Origin: UBA6168 sp041741095
GTDB lineage: Bacteria; Bacteroidota; Bacteroidia; Chitinophagales; Saprospiraceae
Direction: 5' to 3'
Length of the DNA: 64,000 nucleotides
Assembly: GCA_041741095.1 (NCBI GenBank)
Contig: JBGSKQ010000106.1
Location: 62,001-126,000 of the forward strand
Position 1 is the first letter of the stretch; each line of letters starts with the position of its first letter. The notes beneath the pieces are model-generated. The model had not been told where the DNA came from and did no database searches. It saw only the letters and a program-made list of their open reading frames with translations. Of the stretch, positions 26,458-35,548 are shown one piece after another. A program made the translations under genes and the position numbers.

Positions 26458-26653
26458 CCAACCACTTTTTGATGGTTTCGTCCGTGTACCCTTTTTCTAT
26501 CCCGATTTTGTCAACTTGGCTTCTCGATTTTTCAAGCAAAAACTTTGAAATTACTATTCTTAGCTCATGCAGATCCTGTTCTGGTATTTCCCTTGAAAAT
26601 GCCTTGAGCAACTCCATTTGTAAGTTAGTCAGTGGTGCTTTAACTTCTGTCAT
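26447..26653 (-). CDS. Antitoxin partner of the PIN toxin
   Basis: The ATG at 26653 gives 68 aa (an upstream ATG at 26701 would overlap the crotonase gene and is less likely). The product is helical and charged: LTNLQMELLKAFSREIPEQDLHELRIVISKFLLEKS, followed by a tail ending in IKKWLDEE. The pattern matches the small antitoxins found next to COG1569 PIN toxins, in which the C-terminal tail wraps the toxin active site. No clear DNA-binding motif is seen, and assignment rests largely on the 11-base overlap with the toxin. Confidence 0.7.
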   Translation of the reverse strand: MTEVKAPLTNLQMELLKAFSREIPEQDLHELRIVISKFLLEKSRSQVDKIGIEKGYTDETIKKWLDEE

Positions 26654-26697
26654 TTCACTTATTTTTCTATTATAACTTAAGAAGACCATCTCTGGTT

Positions 26698-27468
26698 TCA
26701 CCCTTTGCCCTTAAACGCCGCTATCGCATTTTTGGTAAAATCCGACAGCACCAGTTGGCCGCTCATGGCCGCCCGCTCGTCCAGCAATTGGCTCCAATGC
26801 TCGGTTCCCTGCCAGAAAATCTGCTTCAAGTGGCGCATGGCCGCCGGGTTTGAGTTCACAAGGATTTGGGTAAAATGCTGGATATAGGCGTCCACTTGCT
26901 CAACCGTTTCAAACACCTCGTTGAAGAGGCCCTTTTCCTTAGCCCAGGCTGCCGTTTGCCATTCCGTGGCATTGATGGCCAATTGGCTGAAAGCCGAGGT
27001 ACCGACCTTGCGCTCCACCGCCGGGCCTACCACGAAAGGGCCTATGCCTACCGCCAATTCGCTCAACCTGACTGAAGCCCATTTGCTGGCGATGCAATAA
27101 TCGGTTGCCGCAGCCAACCCTACGCCGCCTCCAACTGTTTTACCCTGCACCCGACCAATAATCAGCTTTGGGCAAACCCTCATGGCATTGATGACATTGG
27201 CAAAACCGAGGAAGAATTTTTTTCCGGTTTCAAAATCGTTGATGGCAGCCAACTCATCAAAACTGGCCCCGGCACAAAACGAACGTTCGCCTTCACTTTT
27301 TAAAACAATGACATGTGCGTCGCCGTTTTCGCCAGCACGGCGAATTGCGCCTGTAAGTTCGGCTAAAAGCTTGCTGGGCAAGGAGTTATGGGCAGGATGG
27401 TAAAATTCGATAGTGGCTACTTTGTCTTTCACTTCCAGCGAAACCGAGCCTTGATTTGTTTTGTCCAT
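26698..27468 (-). CDS. Enoyl-CoA hydratase/isomerase (crotonase) family protein
   Basis: A 256-aa cytosolic crotonase. Oxyanion-hole segments are visible as SFCAGASFDEL (about 63-73) and GKTVGGGVGLAAATDYCIAS (about 109-128). A candidate catalytic Glu lies in RLSELAVGI (about 138). The C-terminal helical part is typical. The family hydrates or isomerises acyl-CoA thioesters in fatty-acid, phenylacetate or branched-chain catabolism; the substrate cannot be read from sequence. A good -7 box lies 31 bases upstream. The toxin-antitoxin pair starts 44 bases downstream on the same strand. Confidence 0.85.
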   Translation of the reverse strand: MDKTNQGSVSLEVKDKVATIEFYHPAHNSLPSKLLAELTGAIRRAGENGDAHVIVLKSEGERSFCAGASFDELAAINDFETGKKFFLGFANVINAMRVCPKLIIGRVQGKTVGGGVGLAAATDYCIASKWASVRLSELAVGIGPFVVGPAVERKVGTSAFSQLAINATEWQTAAWAKEKGLFNEVFETVEQVDAYIQHFTQILVNSNPAAMRHLKQIFWQGTEHWSQLLDERAAMSGQLVLSDFTKNAIAAFKGKG

Positions 27469-28039
27469 ACGGGTCAGGGAAAGTTTATTCGATGGCTACA
27501 AAGGTAGGCAATCCGGCCCTTAAAAGCCTAAAATTAACGGCAGGCAGTGTATTTGAAATATTTATTGGCGATTTTGAAACAAAGGGCAATCAAAGGCGTA
27601 ACCGCTGAATAATTGGCAATCAAATTCTATCCAAAATATCCCTACTGTAAAATTTTAGCTAATAAGACTTTTTTATCATGCAAGTTTTTTGCAAAAAAAA
27701 TTTTACAAAAACCTCACTTTTTTTTGTCAGCCGAAGTTTTTTTTAGATTTTTGTGATTCTACGCTTTTTTGAATAGCACATCTAAAAGCCTTTTCAACAG
27801 GTTTTTGCCCGAGAAGCCCCACTTATTGAACATATAATATTGAGAAAACTTGCGTGTAGGAATTTATCCATTACTGTTATACTGATACTACGCCATGTGT
27901 TCTCGACCCTTCATCGTCAATTTGGGGTATCGGCACAGGCCGAAAAAAACCGGACTTATGAAAGCTTTTAACCAACTTCTAGAGGAACTACACACAGTTG
28001 ATAACACTACAACAAAAACACTACTAAAACAGCAGCGAA
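27469..28039. other. AT-rich divergent intergenic region
   Basis: About 570 bases between the crotonase (minus) and TPR (plus) genes. The part near 27640-27770 is extremely T/A-rich with poly-T and poly-A runs. Apart from the crotonase promoter box I see no gene, RNA or strong hairpin. A 69-codon plus-strand frame at 27895 overlaps the TPR gene and has no support. Confidence 0.4.
27499..27506 (-). promoter_or_regulatory. -7 box of crotonase gene
   Basis: TACCTTTG on the minus strand matches TAnnTTTG exactly, 31 bases upstream of the ATG at 27468. A weak TTTAG lies about 21 bases further upstream. Confidence 0.5.
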
Positions 28040-29068
28040 ATGAACACCACGTTCAAAATTATCCTCTCGGGCTGCCTCGAATTTGGCAGCCAAAGAAGTT
28101 ATGACCAGGTACTGAAATTGTTTCTGCACCGGGTGGAAAACTATTACCGCAACGATATCCTCCTGAAAGCGGAAGATGTTTTTCAAGAAAGCTCCTACAT
28201 CCTCAACCTCCCCCGTTTCATCACGGAATGTTCCGAAAAAAGCTGGAAAAACACCCTCAACCTCCTCGGCTATGTGGCCCAGTACGCCATTGCCGGCGAC
28301 CTACGTGCCTGGGTTATCCAGGATGGCAAGCTCATTGAGCAAAGGGTGATCGAACCGAAAGGCGACAAAACAGCAATCCAGGCTTACATCCAGGGCCGCA
28401 ACCTGGTGAAGGAATCGGGCATGGAAGAAGAAGCGATGGAGGCTTTGAACAAAGCCATCGAAAAGTTCGAACGCCACGCCATGGCCTACGAGCGCCGGGG
28501 CTACGTCAATTTCAGGCTCCGCAACTACAACGATGCTTTGTACGATTTTTCAAAAAGCATTGACATCAACCCCACCAACCCGGAAGCATTCTGGGGCAGG
28601 GCTAACACGAAGGTGAAAAAGCAAGACTACGCCGGGGCCATCGCCGATTTGGACGCCGCCCTCAAAACTTCCATCCCGCACCAGCCTATCTATTGGAGCA
28701 CCCGTCGCCTGAAAGGTGAACTGCACTTGCAAATGGGCGACATGCAAAAAGCGATTTTGGAGCTTAAATTAGTGGCAAAGCGCAATTTTACAGCGGACGA
28801 TCCGAATTATAAATGGCAGAAAAACGCCCTGTTCAACTACGGCAAAGCCCTTTTTGAAATTGGGGAGTACAGCGAGGCCGTCACTGTTTTTAATCAAATG
28901 TTCGATTTCAACATAGAGCGGGAGGAAGCACCACCCGCCGCCGAGCAATACTACAGCCGGGCCTTGGCCCGCCAAAAAGCAGGGGAAAGCGGCTACGTCA
29001 ACGACCTGAAGGAAGCCGCCGAACTTGGTTCCTCCAAAGCTGCCGAACTCTTGGAAACGCTTGCTTGA
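28040..29068 (+). CDS. TPR-repeat protein
   Basis: A 342-aa protein without signal peptide. The N-terminal about 110 residues (FGSQRSYDQVLKLFLHRVENYYRNDILLKAEDVFQE) are of no known family to me. From about residue 115 tetratricopeptide repeats follow (AMEALNKAIEKFERHAMAYERRGYVNFRLRNYNDALYDFSKSIDINP is the clearest pair), ending in a Sel1-like KEAAELGSSKAAELLETLA. TPR proteins scaffold complexes; no partner is evident. It is followed 145 bases later by the PorE-like gene on the same strand. The long AT-rich upstream region suggests independent transcription. Confidence 0.75.
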   Translation: MNTTFKIILSGCLEFGSQRSYDQVLKLFLHRVENYYRNDILLKAEDVFQESSYILNLPRFITECSEKSWKNTLNLLGYVAQYAIAGDLRAWVIQDGKLIEQRVIEPKGDKTAIQAYIQGRNLVKESGMEEEAMEALNKAIEKFERHAMAYERRGYVNFRLRNYNDALYDFSKSIDINPTNPEAFWGRANTKVKKQDYAGAIADLDAALKTSIPHQPIYWSTRRLKGELHLQMGDMQKAILELKLVAKRNFTADDPNYKWQKNALFNYGKALFEIGEYSEAVTVFNQMFDFNIEREEAPPAAEQYYSRALARQKAGESGYVNDLKEAAELGSSKAAELLETLA

Positions 29069-29213
29069 GGCAATTTTTAGGAGAAAAGGACATAAAACGA
29101 GAAAATAAATGGCTGTCGAATAACTTTCGGCGGCCATTTTTCTTTGTTTTGCCTATGGCAATCCTGTTGTTTTTTCATCGTTTCAGGAGAGTTGTTCATC
29201 AAAAGCCAAATCT

Positions 29214-31184
29214 ATGTTTCGCATATTTTCCCTTTTTATATTCCTTTTGTTGTTCCAAACCGCTTTTTCACAAAAAAAATACACGACCGATAAAAGCGCC
29301 AAGGGCAAGCTGTTGACCACTTTTCAAAGGGGCCAACGCATGGCCTTCAATGGGCAGTTGGACGCTGCGGCCCAGGATTTTGAAAAAGCCCTCGAAATGG
29401 ATCCCACTTTCATTGATGCCCAAATGGAGTGGGCCAATGTCAAAAACCAGCAGGGCAAATATGCCGAGGCAGAATTGGGGTACGAAAAGGTGCTGGCTAT
29501 AGACCCCAATTACGAACCCTCTGTACTCAACAGCCTCGCCATCGTGGAATTTGACCAAAAAAAGTATGACCAGGCAGCCCTGCATTTTGAGCAATTTTTA
29601 AAATCGCCAGCCCGGATAAGCGAATCGGGTAAAGCAAAAACAATGAAATACCTGGGCGATGCAAAGTTTGCTGCCGAGGCCATGAAAAACCCCGTGCCTT
29701 TTGAACCCAAAAACCTCGGCCCCAACATCAACACGCCCAATGCCGAATACCTGCCCACCATTACGGCGGATGGCCAAATGCTCATCTATACAGCGGTGCG
29801 GGGCGGCCAGGAAGATTTTTACCGGAGCAAACTGGTCAACGGCGAATGGCAGCGGGGCGAAGCCATCGAAGCGGTCAACACATCCTATAACGAAGGGGCA
29901 CAGAGCATCAGCGCCGATGAGAAATACCTGATTTTCACTGCCTGCAACAGGAGGGACGGCTTGGGCAGTTGCGATCTTTATTATTCAGAATTAAAAAATG
30001 GAAAGTGGACGGCGACCAAAAACTTGGGCCCTCCCATCAATTCGTCTGGCTGGGAGTCGTTGCCTAGCATTTCAGCCGACGGCAAAACGCTTTTTTTCAA
30101 CACCGATAGGCGGGGCGGCAAAGGCGGTAAGGACATCTGGTACAGCGAGCGCCAGCCCAATGGCAAATGGTCGGAACCTAAAAACCTGGGCAGCCCAGTG
30201 AATACGCCCGGTGACGAACAATCGCCCTTCATCCATCCAGATGGACAGACGCTTTACTTTATGTCCAATGGCTTGCCGGGCATGGGCGGCTACGATCTTT
30301 ACCTTTCCCGCCGCAAGCCCGACGGTACCTGGGGCGAGCCGCAAAACCTCGGCTATCCCATCAATTCCGAAGGCAACGAAGGTGCCCTTTCTGTGAGCCT
30401 GGATGGCAAAACGGCCTATTTTGCCACTGATGTGCTAAATGTAAAAGCGGGCGTTTCGACTTTCGACAACCCACAAAGTAAAGGCACTACCGATATTTAC
30501 AGCTTTGAACTACCGGTGCAGGCCAGGCCGCAACCTGCTACTTACGTGAAAGCGACCGTCACCGATGCCAGTATTGGAAAGGCGTTGATTGCTAAAGTCG
30601 AATTCACCGATTTGGCTACCGGCCAAGTCTTCGCCACCGCCGAAACCGAGGCCGATGGCGAGTTTCTCGTGGCCCTGCCTGCCGGAAAGGACTATGCCCT
30701 CAATGTTTCCAAAGAAAAATACCTGTTCCAATCGGAAAATTTTGCCTTGTCAGAAACTTCGACTTTTGACAAACCTTTCCTGCTCGACATTGCGCTGGAA
30801 CCTATTCCCGCTGCGGGGGACGGCACCGGCGACCTGCCCAAAGCCAAGCCGATTGTGTTGAAAAATATCTTTTTTGAAACGGGTTCTGCCGCCTTGAAAA
30901 AGGAAAGCCAAACGGAACTAAGCCGTTTGAAAAAACTGCTGGTGGAGAATCCCAACCTGCACATCCAAATCAATGGCCATACGGACAATGTCGGCTCAGA
31001 TGCCGACAACCTCACGCTTTCCAGCGACCGTGCCAAGGCTGTTTACGACTTTTTGGTGGAAAACGGCATCGAAGCCAATCGCCTGAAATACAAGGGGTTC
31101 GGGGAAACGACACCCATCGCTACGAACGATACAGAAGAAGGTAGGCAGCAAAACAGGCGGACGGAATTTGAGGTGATCCAATAA
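29214..31184 (+). CDS. PorE-like OmpA-family protein (TPR + PD40 propeller + CRD + OmpA)
   Basis: A 656-aa periplasmic/outer-membrane-associated protein. The signal peptide is about 1-20 (LLFQTAFSQ). Then come TPRs (about 36-135) and a WD40-like PD40 propeller (about 165-425; repeated SADGKTLFFNTDRRGGKGGKDIW and HPDGQTLYFMSNG). A carboxypeptidase-regulatory-like domain (about 445-530) and an OmpA peptidoglycan-binding domain (about 548-656; INGHTDNVGSDADN, LSSDRAKAV, GFGETTP) complete it. This order matches PorE, a T9SS component in Porphyromonas. Unlike PorE, no lipobox Cys follows the signal. Its stop codon directly abuts that of the convergent hydrolase (31184/31185). Related proteins are multi-copy in Bacteroidota, so a T9SS role is inference. 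Confidence 0.8.
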   Translation: MFRIFSLFIFLLLFQTAFSQKKYTTDKSAKGKLLTTFQRGQRMAFNGQLDAAAQDFEKALEMDPTFIDAQMEWANVKNQQGKYAEAELGYEKVLAIDPNYEPSVLNSLAIVEFDQKKYDQAALHFEQFLKSPARISESGKAKTMKYLGDAKFAAEAMKNPVPFEPKNLGPNINTPNAEYLPTITADGQMLIYTAVRGGQEDFYRSKLVNGEWQRGEAIEAVNTSYNEGAQSISADEKYLIFTACNRRDGLGSCDLYYSELKNGKWTATKNLGPPINSSGWESLPSISADGKTLFFNTDRRGGKGGKDIWYSERQPNGKWSEPKNLGSPVNTPGDEQSPFIHPDGQTLYFMSNGLPGMGGYDLYLSRRKPDGTWGEPQNLGYPINSEGNEGALSVSLDGKTAYFATDVLNVKAGVSTFDNPQSKGTTDIYSFELPVQARPQPATYVKATVTDASIGKALIAKVEFTDLATGQVFATAETEADGEFLVALPAGKDYALNVSKEKYLFQSENFALSETSTFDKPFLLDIALEPIPAAGDGTGDLPKAKPIVLKNIFFETGSAALKKESQTELSRLKKLLVENPNLHIQINGHTDNVGSDADNLTLSSDRAKAVYDFLVENGIEANRLKYKGFGETTPIATNDTEEGRQQNRRTEFEVIQ

Positions 31185-31871
31185 TTATTTTCCGAAAAAC
31201 TCCCTTATCGCTTCTGCCAATTGTGCAGTGTTTACTTTTTCAAAAGGGTGTGGGGTTTCCGGGAAAATTTTCAGGCTGCCATAAGGCAGGGCCGTCACCG
31301 CCCATTCGCTTTCCTCCTGCGTGACCATTTGATCCTGATCGCCTCTGCATACCAACACGGGCTGGCTAATTTCGCCTAAAGCCTTTTCATCCAACAAACT
31401 CTTATTCCCTAATTCCAACATCAAATCTGCCGTTTTTTGGAGCAGCACTTTCCAATCGTTGGGAGCATGGCGCTCGGCCAATTGTTGCGCAAAGGCAGGT
31501 ACTTTGGCCATCATTTTTTCAGGGTCGAGCATTTTGCTTTCCCGCTCCGCCGATTCGGGCGTCCAGGCAAACTTAGTGGCCAGGGTCATGATGCTGCCGA
31601 CCCGGTCCGGCGCTATCCGTGCCATTTGCAGAGCCACGTAGCCACCCATGCTGTAGCCAAAAATATCAACGCTGACCATGCCGTTTTCATCCAAAAAACG
31701 CAAGGTCTCCAAAGCAAAACTATTGATGCTGAAACTGGTGCTGAAAGGCTCGCCGCCATGCCCAGGGAAGTTGATGGTATAGATGGGAAAACTGTTTTCC
31801 AGTTCTCTTTGTAGCGATGAAAACTGGGAGGCATCGCCCAAGGCGCCGTGCAGGAACAAGAGATTTTTCAT
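31185..31871 (-). CDS. Alpha/beta hydrolase
   Basis: A 228-aa cytosolic alpha/beta hydrolase. It opens with LLFLHGALGD (oxyanion HG). The nucleophile elbow is GYSMGG (Ser 74), the acid is in VCRGDQDQMV, and the probable catalytic His is in PETPHPFEKV, so the triad is complete. It resembles MenH/BioH-type small esterases, but the substrate is unknown. It lies 13 bases downstream of the porin gene on the same strand, so it is probably transcribed with it. Confidence 0.8.
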   Translation of the reverse strand: MKNLLFLHGALGDASQFSSLQRELENSFPIYTINFPGHGGEPFSTSFSINSFALETLRFLDENGMVSVDIFGYSMGGYVALQMARIAPDRVGSIMTLATKFAWTPESAERESKMLDPEKMMAKVPAFAQQLAERHAPNDWKVLLQKTADLMLELGNKSLLDEKALGEISQPVLVCRGDQDQMVTQEESEWAVTALPYGSLKIFPETPHPFEKVNTAQLAEAIREFFGK

Positions 31872-31884
31872 TTTTCATCTGGAT

Positions 31885-34095
31885 TTAATCCACCAACCGC
31901 CAATTGATACCCAAACGCAGTCCGCCATTGCCCAGTCCGTAGGGCAACGGGTAGTCGTCCGTTTGAAAATAATATCGTTGGGTAGCAGATGGCAAGAGGT
32001 TTTCGATTTTGGCAAAAAAGCGGAAGGTCTGCACTTTAAAGCTCAGGAAAAAATCAAGCAGCGGCGTGAAGGGCAGCGATTGCTCATTTTGCAAATAAAA
32101 CTGCCCGATCAGCGGGTTGTAAGATGGTGCCGTATAAGCCGTGGCCAATCTTGCATCAACGCCCACTTTTACCATCATCACTTTTTTAAAAATTTTGCCC
32201 AAAAAATAAAGGCTGTGCTTGGAGTAGATTTCGGGCAGGCGCAGCACTTCGGAGGTGCTTTTTTGCAGACCGCCCCAGTTGTCGAGGTGGAATGGCCCGA
32301 CTTTAAAATCCTGTGTGACAATGAGTTGGAAAACGCTCAAGGCACCTGCCTGCCGGGGCATACCTGCCGTGTCGAAATAGACGAGGTTGTTGGTCAAATG
32401 GTATTGCCCGCCCACGGAAAAACGCAGCAAGGGCAGGGAATACTTTCCCGATACGCTGGTCTCCAGGATTTTGCCAAAATCATTGTTCCAAAGCTCCGTC
32501 TGCGTCACAAAAAATTGCTCGTGCAGCAGCGAAGGCGAGTACAACTGGTTCACGGCCTCGATGCGCAGGTTGCCGATTTTTTTCAGGTTCAAAAACAAAT
32601 CGCCGCTGATGCGGAAGTCGCCCGCATTGGCACCGATGCCCAAGTGGCCGTAGGTCTGGATGCGCAGGCGCTCGCCGGGGGAAAAATTGAGCCGTCCGGT
32701 GAGGAAAAGGTTGTTGATGGCCTGCCTTTCCAACGGTTCCTGATCCACCAAATGCAAGGAATGCACCAAGCCTACTTCCAATAAATCGCTCTCCGTGGGC
32801 AAGGCACGGCCCATACTGTCCGTGCGGGCTTGCGCTTTCAATTTGAAGGTTTGCAGCTTCACCGTGTTCTCCAGCTTCCTGGATTCCAGGTAAAAGCGCA
32901 GGCCCCGTTTGTCCACCAAAAAATCGTCGTAGTAGGTAGTGTCTGGCTCGTTATCAAAAGAATCGAAAAATTTGTACAAGTCACGCCGCCAGGCGATTTG
33001 GTGGTAGAGGGTGAAGGCACGGGTGAGCGGTGGGGTATTGATATTGACGATGGACGATGGACGATTGGCAGGGGGCCGAGCATTGATTGGCTGCTGGGCT
33101 GGGCCGATGCGTGAGGTATTTTGCTGAGGTTTTTGTGATTGGAGCGAATCGGCGGGCGTTTTTTTCAAGGTATCAATGATGGAGGAAGAATCTGGCAGCA
33201 CCAATAGACTGTCTTTTCCGGCCTTTTTCAGTTCCTTTTCCAGGGCTTTATGCTTGGCCTTTTCCTCCTTTTTGCGCAGCCTTTCGTCCTTTGTGGCTAT
33301 GCGGTCTTCTATAATGCGGTTGAGGTAAAAATATTGGGAATAGGCAAATTCCCGGTTGCTGTAGCGGGAGTTGGCGGAGCGCAGGTTTACATCCAGTTCA
33401 AAAGGTTCGAGGAAAACCCCGTTTTGGTCGGCGGCGACGATACCGCCATTGTTTTCCTGCACCACCGAGTTTGACACAAAAGTCAAAAAGCCGTTGTACT
33501 TGCCTTTTTTATTGTGAAACCAAAGACCAAAGGCGGCGTCGGAGTCGGTGGCTTTTTGAAAATCGTAGGATCCGGTGTTGTTGATGAGGCGGTGTTCGAG
33601 CGAGAGGTTGAGGCCCTTGGCAAAGTTGCGGCTGAACTTCACGCCAAACTGAATGTCGTTTTGCGAGGGCCCTTGCGTGAAACCCGCTTGGGTGTAAGCT
33701 TGGGTGATTTTATAAAAACGCACATCGGCAGTTTTGATTTGGTACAAATCAAATTGGTGCAGGCCCACGTCGAAGCCCCGCCTGAACACGGACTGGTAGA
33801 AAAGCGGCCTGTGCGCCGAACCGAGGTTGCCCAAGTGTGCATAGTCCATGTCCCGCTGCCGGGTGGGGTCGTATTGATGGATGTTGTCGAGCAAAGAGTC
33901 GCTGAAAGGAAAGGCGATATTGGGGTTGTCAGCGTGGAAATAGTAAATGTCGGAAGTATCATGCACCACCAATCCCGGCTTGCTGCTGCCCCCCCCACCT
34001 GCAAGTCCGCCCAAGGGGATACCCTGTGCCGAAGCCGCCATTGATACGGCCAGGCCAACAAGAAGTAGGAAAAATTGCCGGAAATTTTGATTCAT
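31885..34095 (-). CDS. Putative outer-membrane porin (Putative_Porin family)
   Basis: A 736-aa outer-membrane beta-barrel. A signal peptide (about 1-23, SMAASAQG) precedes the family-typical start DTSDIYYFHADNPN...DSLLDNIHQYDPTRQRDMDYAHLGNLGSAHRPLF, as in Bacteroidota Putative_Porin (PF14121) proteins. Alternating hydrophobic strands continue to a C-terminus ending ...RLGINWRLVD. An insertion rich in Lys/Glu and then Pro/Asn (about 265-355) includes a translated GATGGAC word array (RPPANRPSSIVNIN). It probably forms a periplasmic or extracellular loop. A -7 box lies 26 bases upstream, and the alpha/beta hydrolase follows closely. Confidence 0.85.
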   Translation of the reverse strand: MNQNFRQFFLLLVGLAVSMAASAQGIPLGGLAGGGGSSKPGLVVHDTSDIYYFHADNPNIAFPFSDSLLDNIHQYDPTRQRDMDYAHLGNLGSAHRPLFYQSVFRRGFDVGLHQFDLYQIKTADVRFYKITQAYTQAGFTQGPSQNDIQFGVKFSRNFAKGLNLSLEHRLINNTGSYDFQKATDSDAAFGLWFHNKKGKYNGFLTFVSNSVVQENNGGIVAADQNGVFLEPFELDVNLRSANSRYSNREFAYSQYFYLNRIIEDRIATKDERLRKKEEKAKHKALEKELKKAGKDSLLVLPDSSSIIDTLKKTPADSLQSQKPQQNTSRIGPAQQPINARPPANRPSSIVNINTPPLTRAFTLYHQIAWRRDLYKFFDSFDNEPDTTYYDDFLVDKRGLRFYLESRKLENTVKLQTFKLKAQARTDSMGRALPTESDLLEVGLVHSLHLVDQEPLERQAINNLFLTGRLNFSPGERLRIQTYGHLGIGANAGDFRISGDLFLNLKKIGNLRIEAVNQLYSPSLLHEQFFVTQTELWNNDFGKILETSVSGKYSLPLLRFSVGGQYHLTNNLVYFDTAGMPRQAGALSVFQLIVTQDFKVGPFHLDNWGGLQKSTSEVLRLPEIYSKHSLYFLGKIFKKVMMVKVGVDARLATAYTAPSYNPLIGQFYLQNEQSLPFTPLLDFFLSFKVQTFRFFAKIENLLPSATQRYYFQTDDYPLPYGLGNGGLRLGINWRLVD

Positions 34096-34120
34096 GCTGT
34101 GCGAAATAGGAAAAACGGGG

Positions 34121-34128
34121 CAAAGGTA
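34121..34128 (-). promoter_or_regulatory. -7 box of porin gene
   Basis: TACCTTTG on the minus strand, an exact TAnnTTTG match 26 bases before the porin ATG at 34095. The -33 element is not clear. Confidence 0.45.
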
Positions 34129-34185
34129 AACGGGGGCAGGGTTTTACCATTGTTTAACAGGGGGAATCAGCATGGGAGGGGAAAA

Positions 34186-34866
34186 TCAATATTTCACAGC
34201 GCCAAAGGAGAACCCGATCTTGAGGCCAAAATCAATAAAGATGGTGTTAAACTCCCCTTCTTTTTCTTCAATTGTGTCTATTTCGAAATCTACCCTAAAA
34301 TCCTCTATGACGACCGGATTAGTGAGATCGTGCGAAATGGTGCGCCATTTCCATCCGATGCCCACGTAGCCTTCCACAAAAAAGTTTTTGGCAAAATAAG
34401 CCTGAATACCGGGTTTCACACAAATGCCCCAAATATCCAGCTTTGCATTTGAGGTATCAAAACGGGTAAGGGTACCATCGCTATTTTCCAGGCGTCCTCC
34501 AATCAGGGTAAATTTTTGCGGGATATAATATCCCTCCAACATGCCGTATGGCCGAATCCTTCCTAATTGTTTAATATTGTAGATGTAATATCTGGCACCC
34601 AATTTCATCCTTTTATATTCCCAATCCTTCCTTTCGTAATTCCAATTGAACAGCGACAACTTGTCATATTTGAAACCATATTCGCCCTGTATGGAAAATT
34701 GCTCGTGGAACCTCAGCTCGGCCCCCAACAACACCGTGGCCGTGTTGGGATTGAGCAGGCTGGTAGGGGTCCATTTTATTGCCAAAACATGGAAAGTGTG
34801 TTCGGACTGGGCTGTGGCAAACAATGCCAGCAGGGAAAAGCAAAGGGAGAAAAGCGGCTTCTTCAT
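34186..34866 (-). CDS. Outer-membrane beta-barrel protein (DUF3575-like)
   Basis: A 226-aa product with a signal peptide (about 1-19, SLLALFATAQ) and an eight-strand-barrel pattern: alternating aromatic strands such as ATVLLGAELRFHEQFSIQGEYGF, MKLGARYYI, KPGIQAYFAKNFFVEGYVGIGWKW and FIDFGLKIGFSFG. It ends with a hydrophobic strand terminating in K-Y. DUF3575-type porin-like barrels have this layout and length. Function unknown. It lies upstream of the porin and downstream of the thioredoxin-fold gene, all on the minus strand. Confidence 0.65.
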   Translation of the reverse strand: MKKPLFSLCFSLLALFATAQSEHTFHVLAIKWTPTSLLNPNTATVLLGAELRFHEQFSIQGEYGFKYDKLSLFNWNYERKDWEYKRMKLGARYYIYNIKQLGRIRPYGMLEGYYIPQKFTLIGGRLENSDGTLTRFDTSNAKLDIWGICVKPGIQAYFAKNFFVEGYVGIGWKWRTISHDLTNPVVIEDFRVDFEIDTIEEKEGEFNTIFIDFGLKIGFSFGAVKY

Positions 34867-34922
34867 ACCAAATTATTGTTTGTGGGAAAACGGCAATGCC
34901 TTTGAAAGCGCTGTTTTATACT

Positions 34923-35483
34923 TTATCTTTTCATCAATTCTGCGGCCCAATTCTCAAAATCGGCGGCTTTCCAGCCTACTTTCTGCCAATAACCCTGCCT
35001 GTCAATAAAAAATGTAACGGGCGTGCCACGCTGGTTGCCGTGATATTCTATGCCAAAGTCATAGGAATTGGGGATGATGGTGAAATGTACGGGGTGTTCC
35101 TGCAAAAAAGCGAATTCTTCGAGCTTGATAACTTCCCGCACGAAAGAAATGACGGCCACGTCGTTGGGGTATTTTTGGGCAATACGGTTCATGGCTTCCG
35201 TTTGTTTTTCGCAACTGTCCCAGTCCCACACGTTCCAAAAGTAGAGGATGAGGATTTTGCCAAAGTACATGTCGGAGGAGTGTTTTTTACCCTCAAAATC
35301 CTTGGCAGAGAACGGCGTGGCCTTTTTGCCAATGCGGTCTTGGAAACCCTTGTCCCAACTGTCACCATCCGTAAAGACAATCCTATTTTGGCCATCAAGG
35401 CCAATGAGCGTATCTGTTTTGCTTTGTGAAAAAAGGCCTGCGGAACATAAAAGCAGGGCGGCAGCAAAAAGGAGTATTTTCAT
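34923..35483 (-). CDS. Exported thioredoxin-fold (TlpA/AhpC-type) protein lacking CxxC
   Basis: A 186-aa periplasmic protein with signal peptide (about 1-20, AGLFSQ). The thioredoxin fold spans about 52-180, with the usual TlpA features KILILYFWNVW, cis-Pro loop GTPVTFFID and a C-terminal helix. Where TlpA relatives have WCxxC, this protein has W-D-W-D-S-C. The N-terminal nucleophilic Cys is replaced by Trp88 and only Cys91 remains. A normal disulfide oxidoreductase reaction is therefore unlikely; a one-Cys or binding role is possible. It is about 55 bases upstream of the DUF3575-like gene. Confidence 0.75.
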   Translation of the reverse strand: MKILLFAAALLLCSAGLFSQSKTDTLIGLDGQNRIVFTDGDSWDKGFQDRIGKKATPFSAKDFEGKKHSSDMYFGKILILYFWNVWDWDSCEKQTEAMNRIAQKYPNDVAVISFVREVIKLEEFAFLQEHPVHFTIIPNSYDFGIEYHGNQRGTPVTFFIDRQGYWQKVGWKAADFENWAAELMKR

Positions 35484-35548
35484 TTTGTTGGAATTTTATT
35501 AGAATGATTTTAACCTCCTCATAATCAGCTTTTTAGAAAAAGTCACTT

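Noticed and set aside
27895..28104. 69-codon plus-strand frame upstream of the TPR gene
   Set aside because: It overlaps the TPR gene start out of frame, has no promoter and has no recognisable product.
31783..32784. Plus-strand 333-codon frame inside the porin gene
   Set aside because: Shadow of the porin; starts inside the convergent hydrolase and has no family features.
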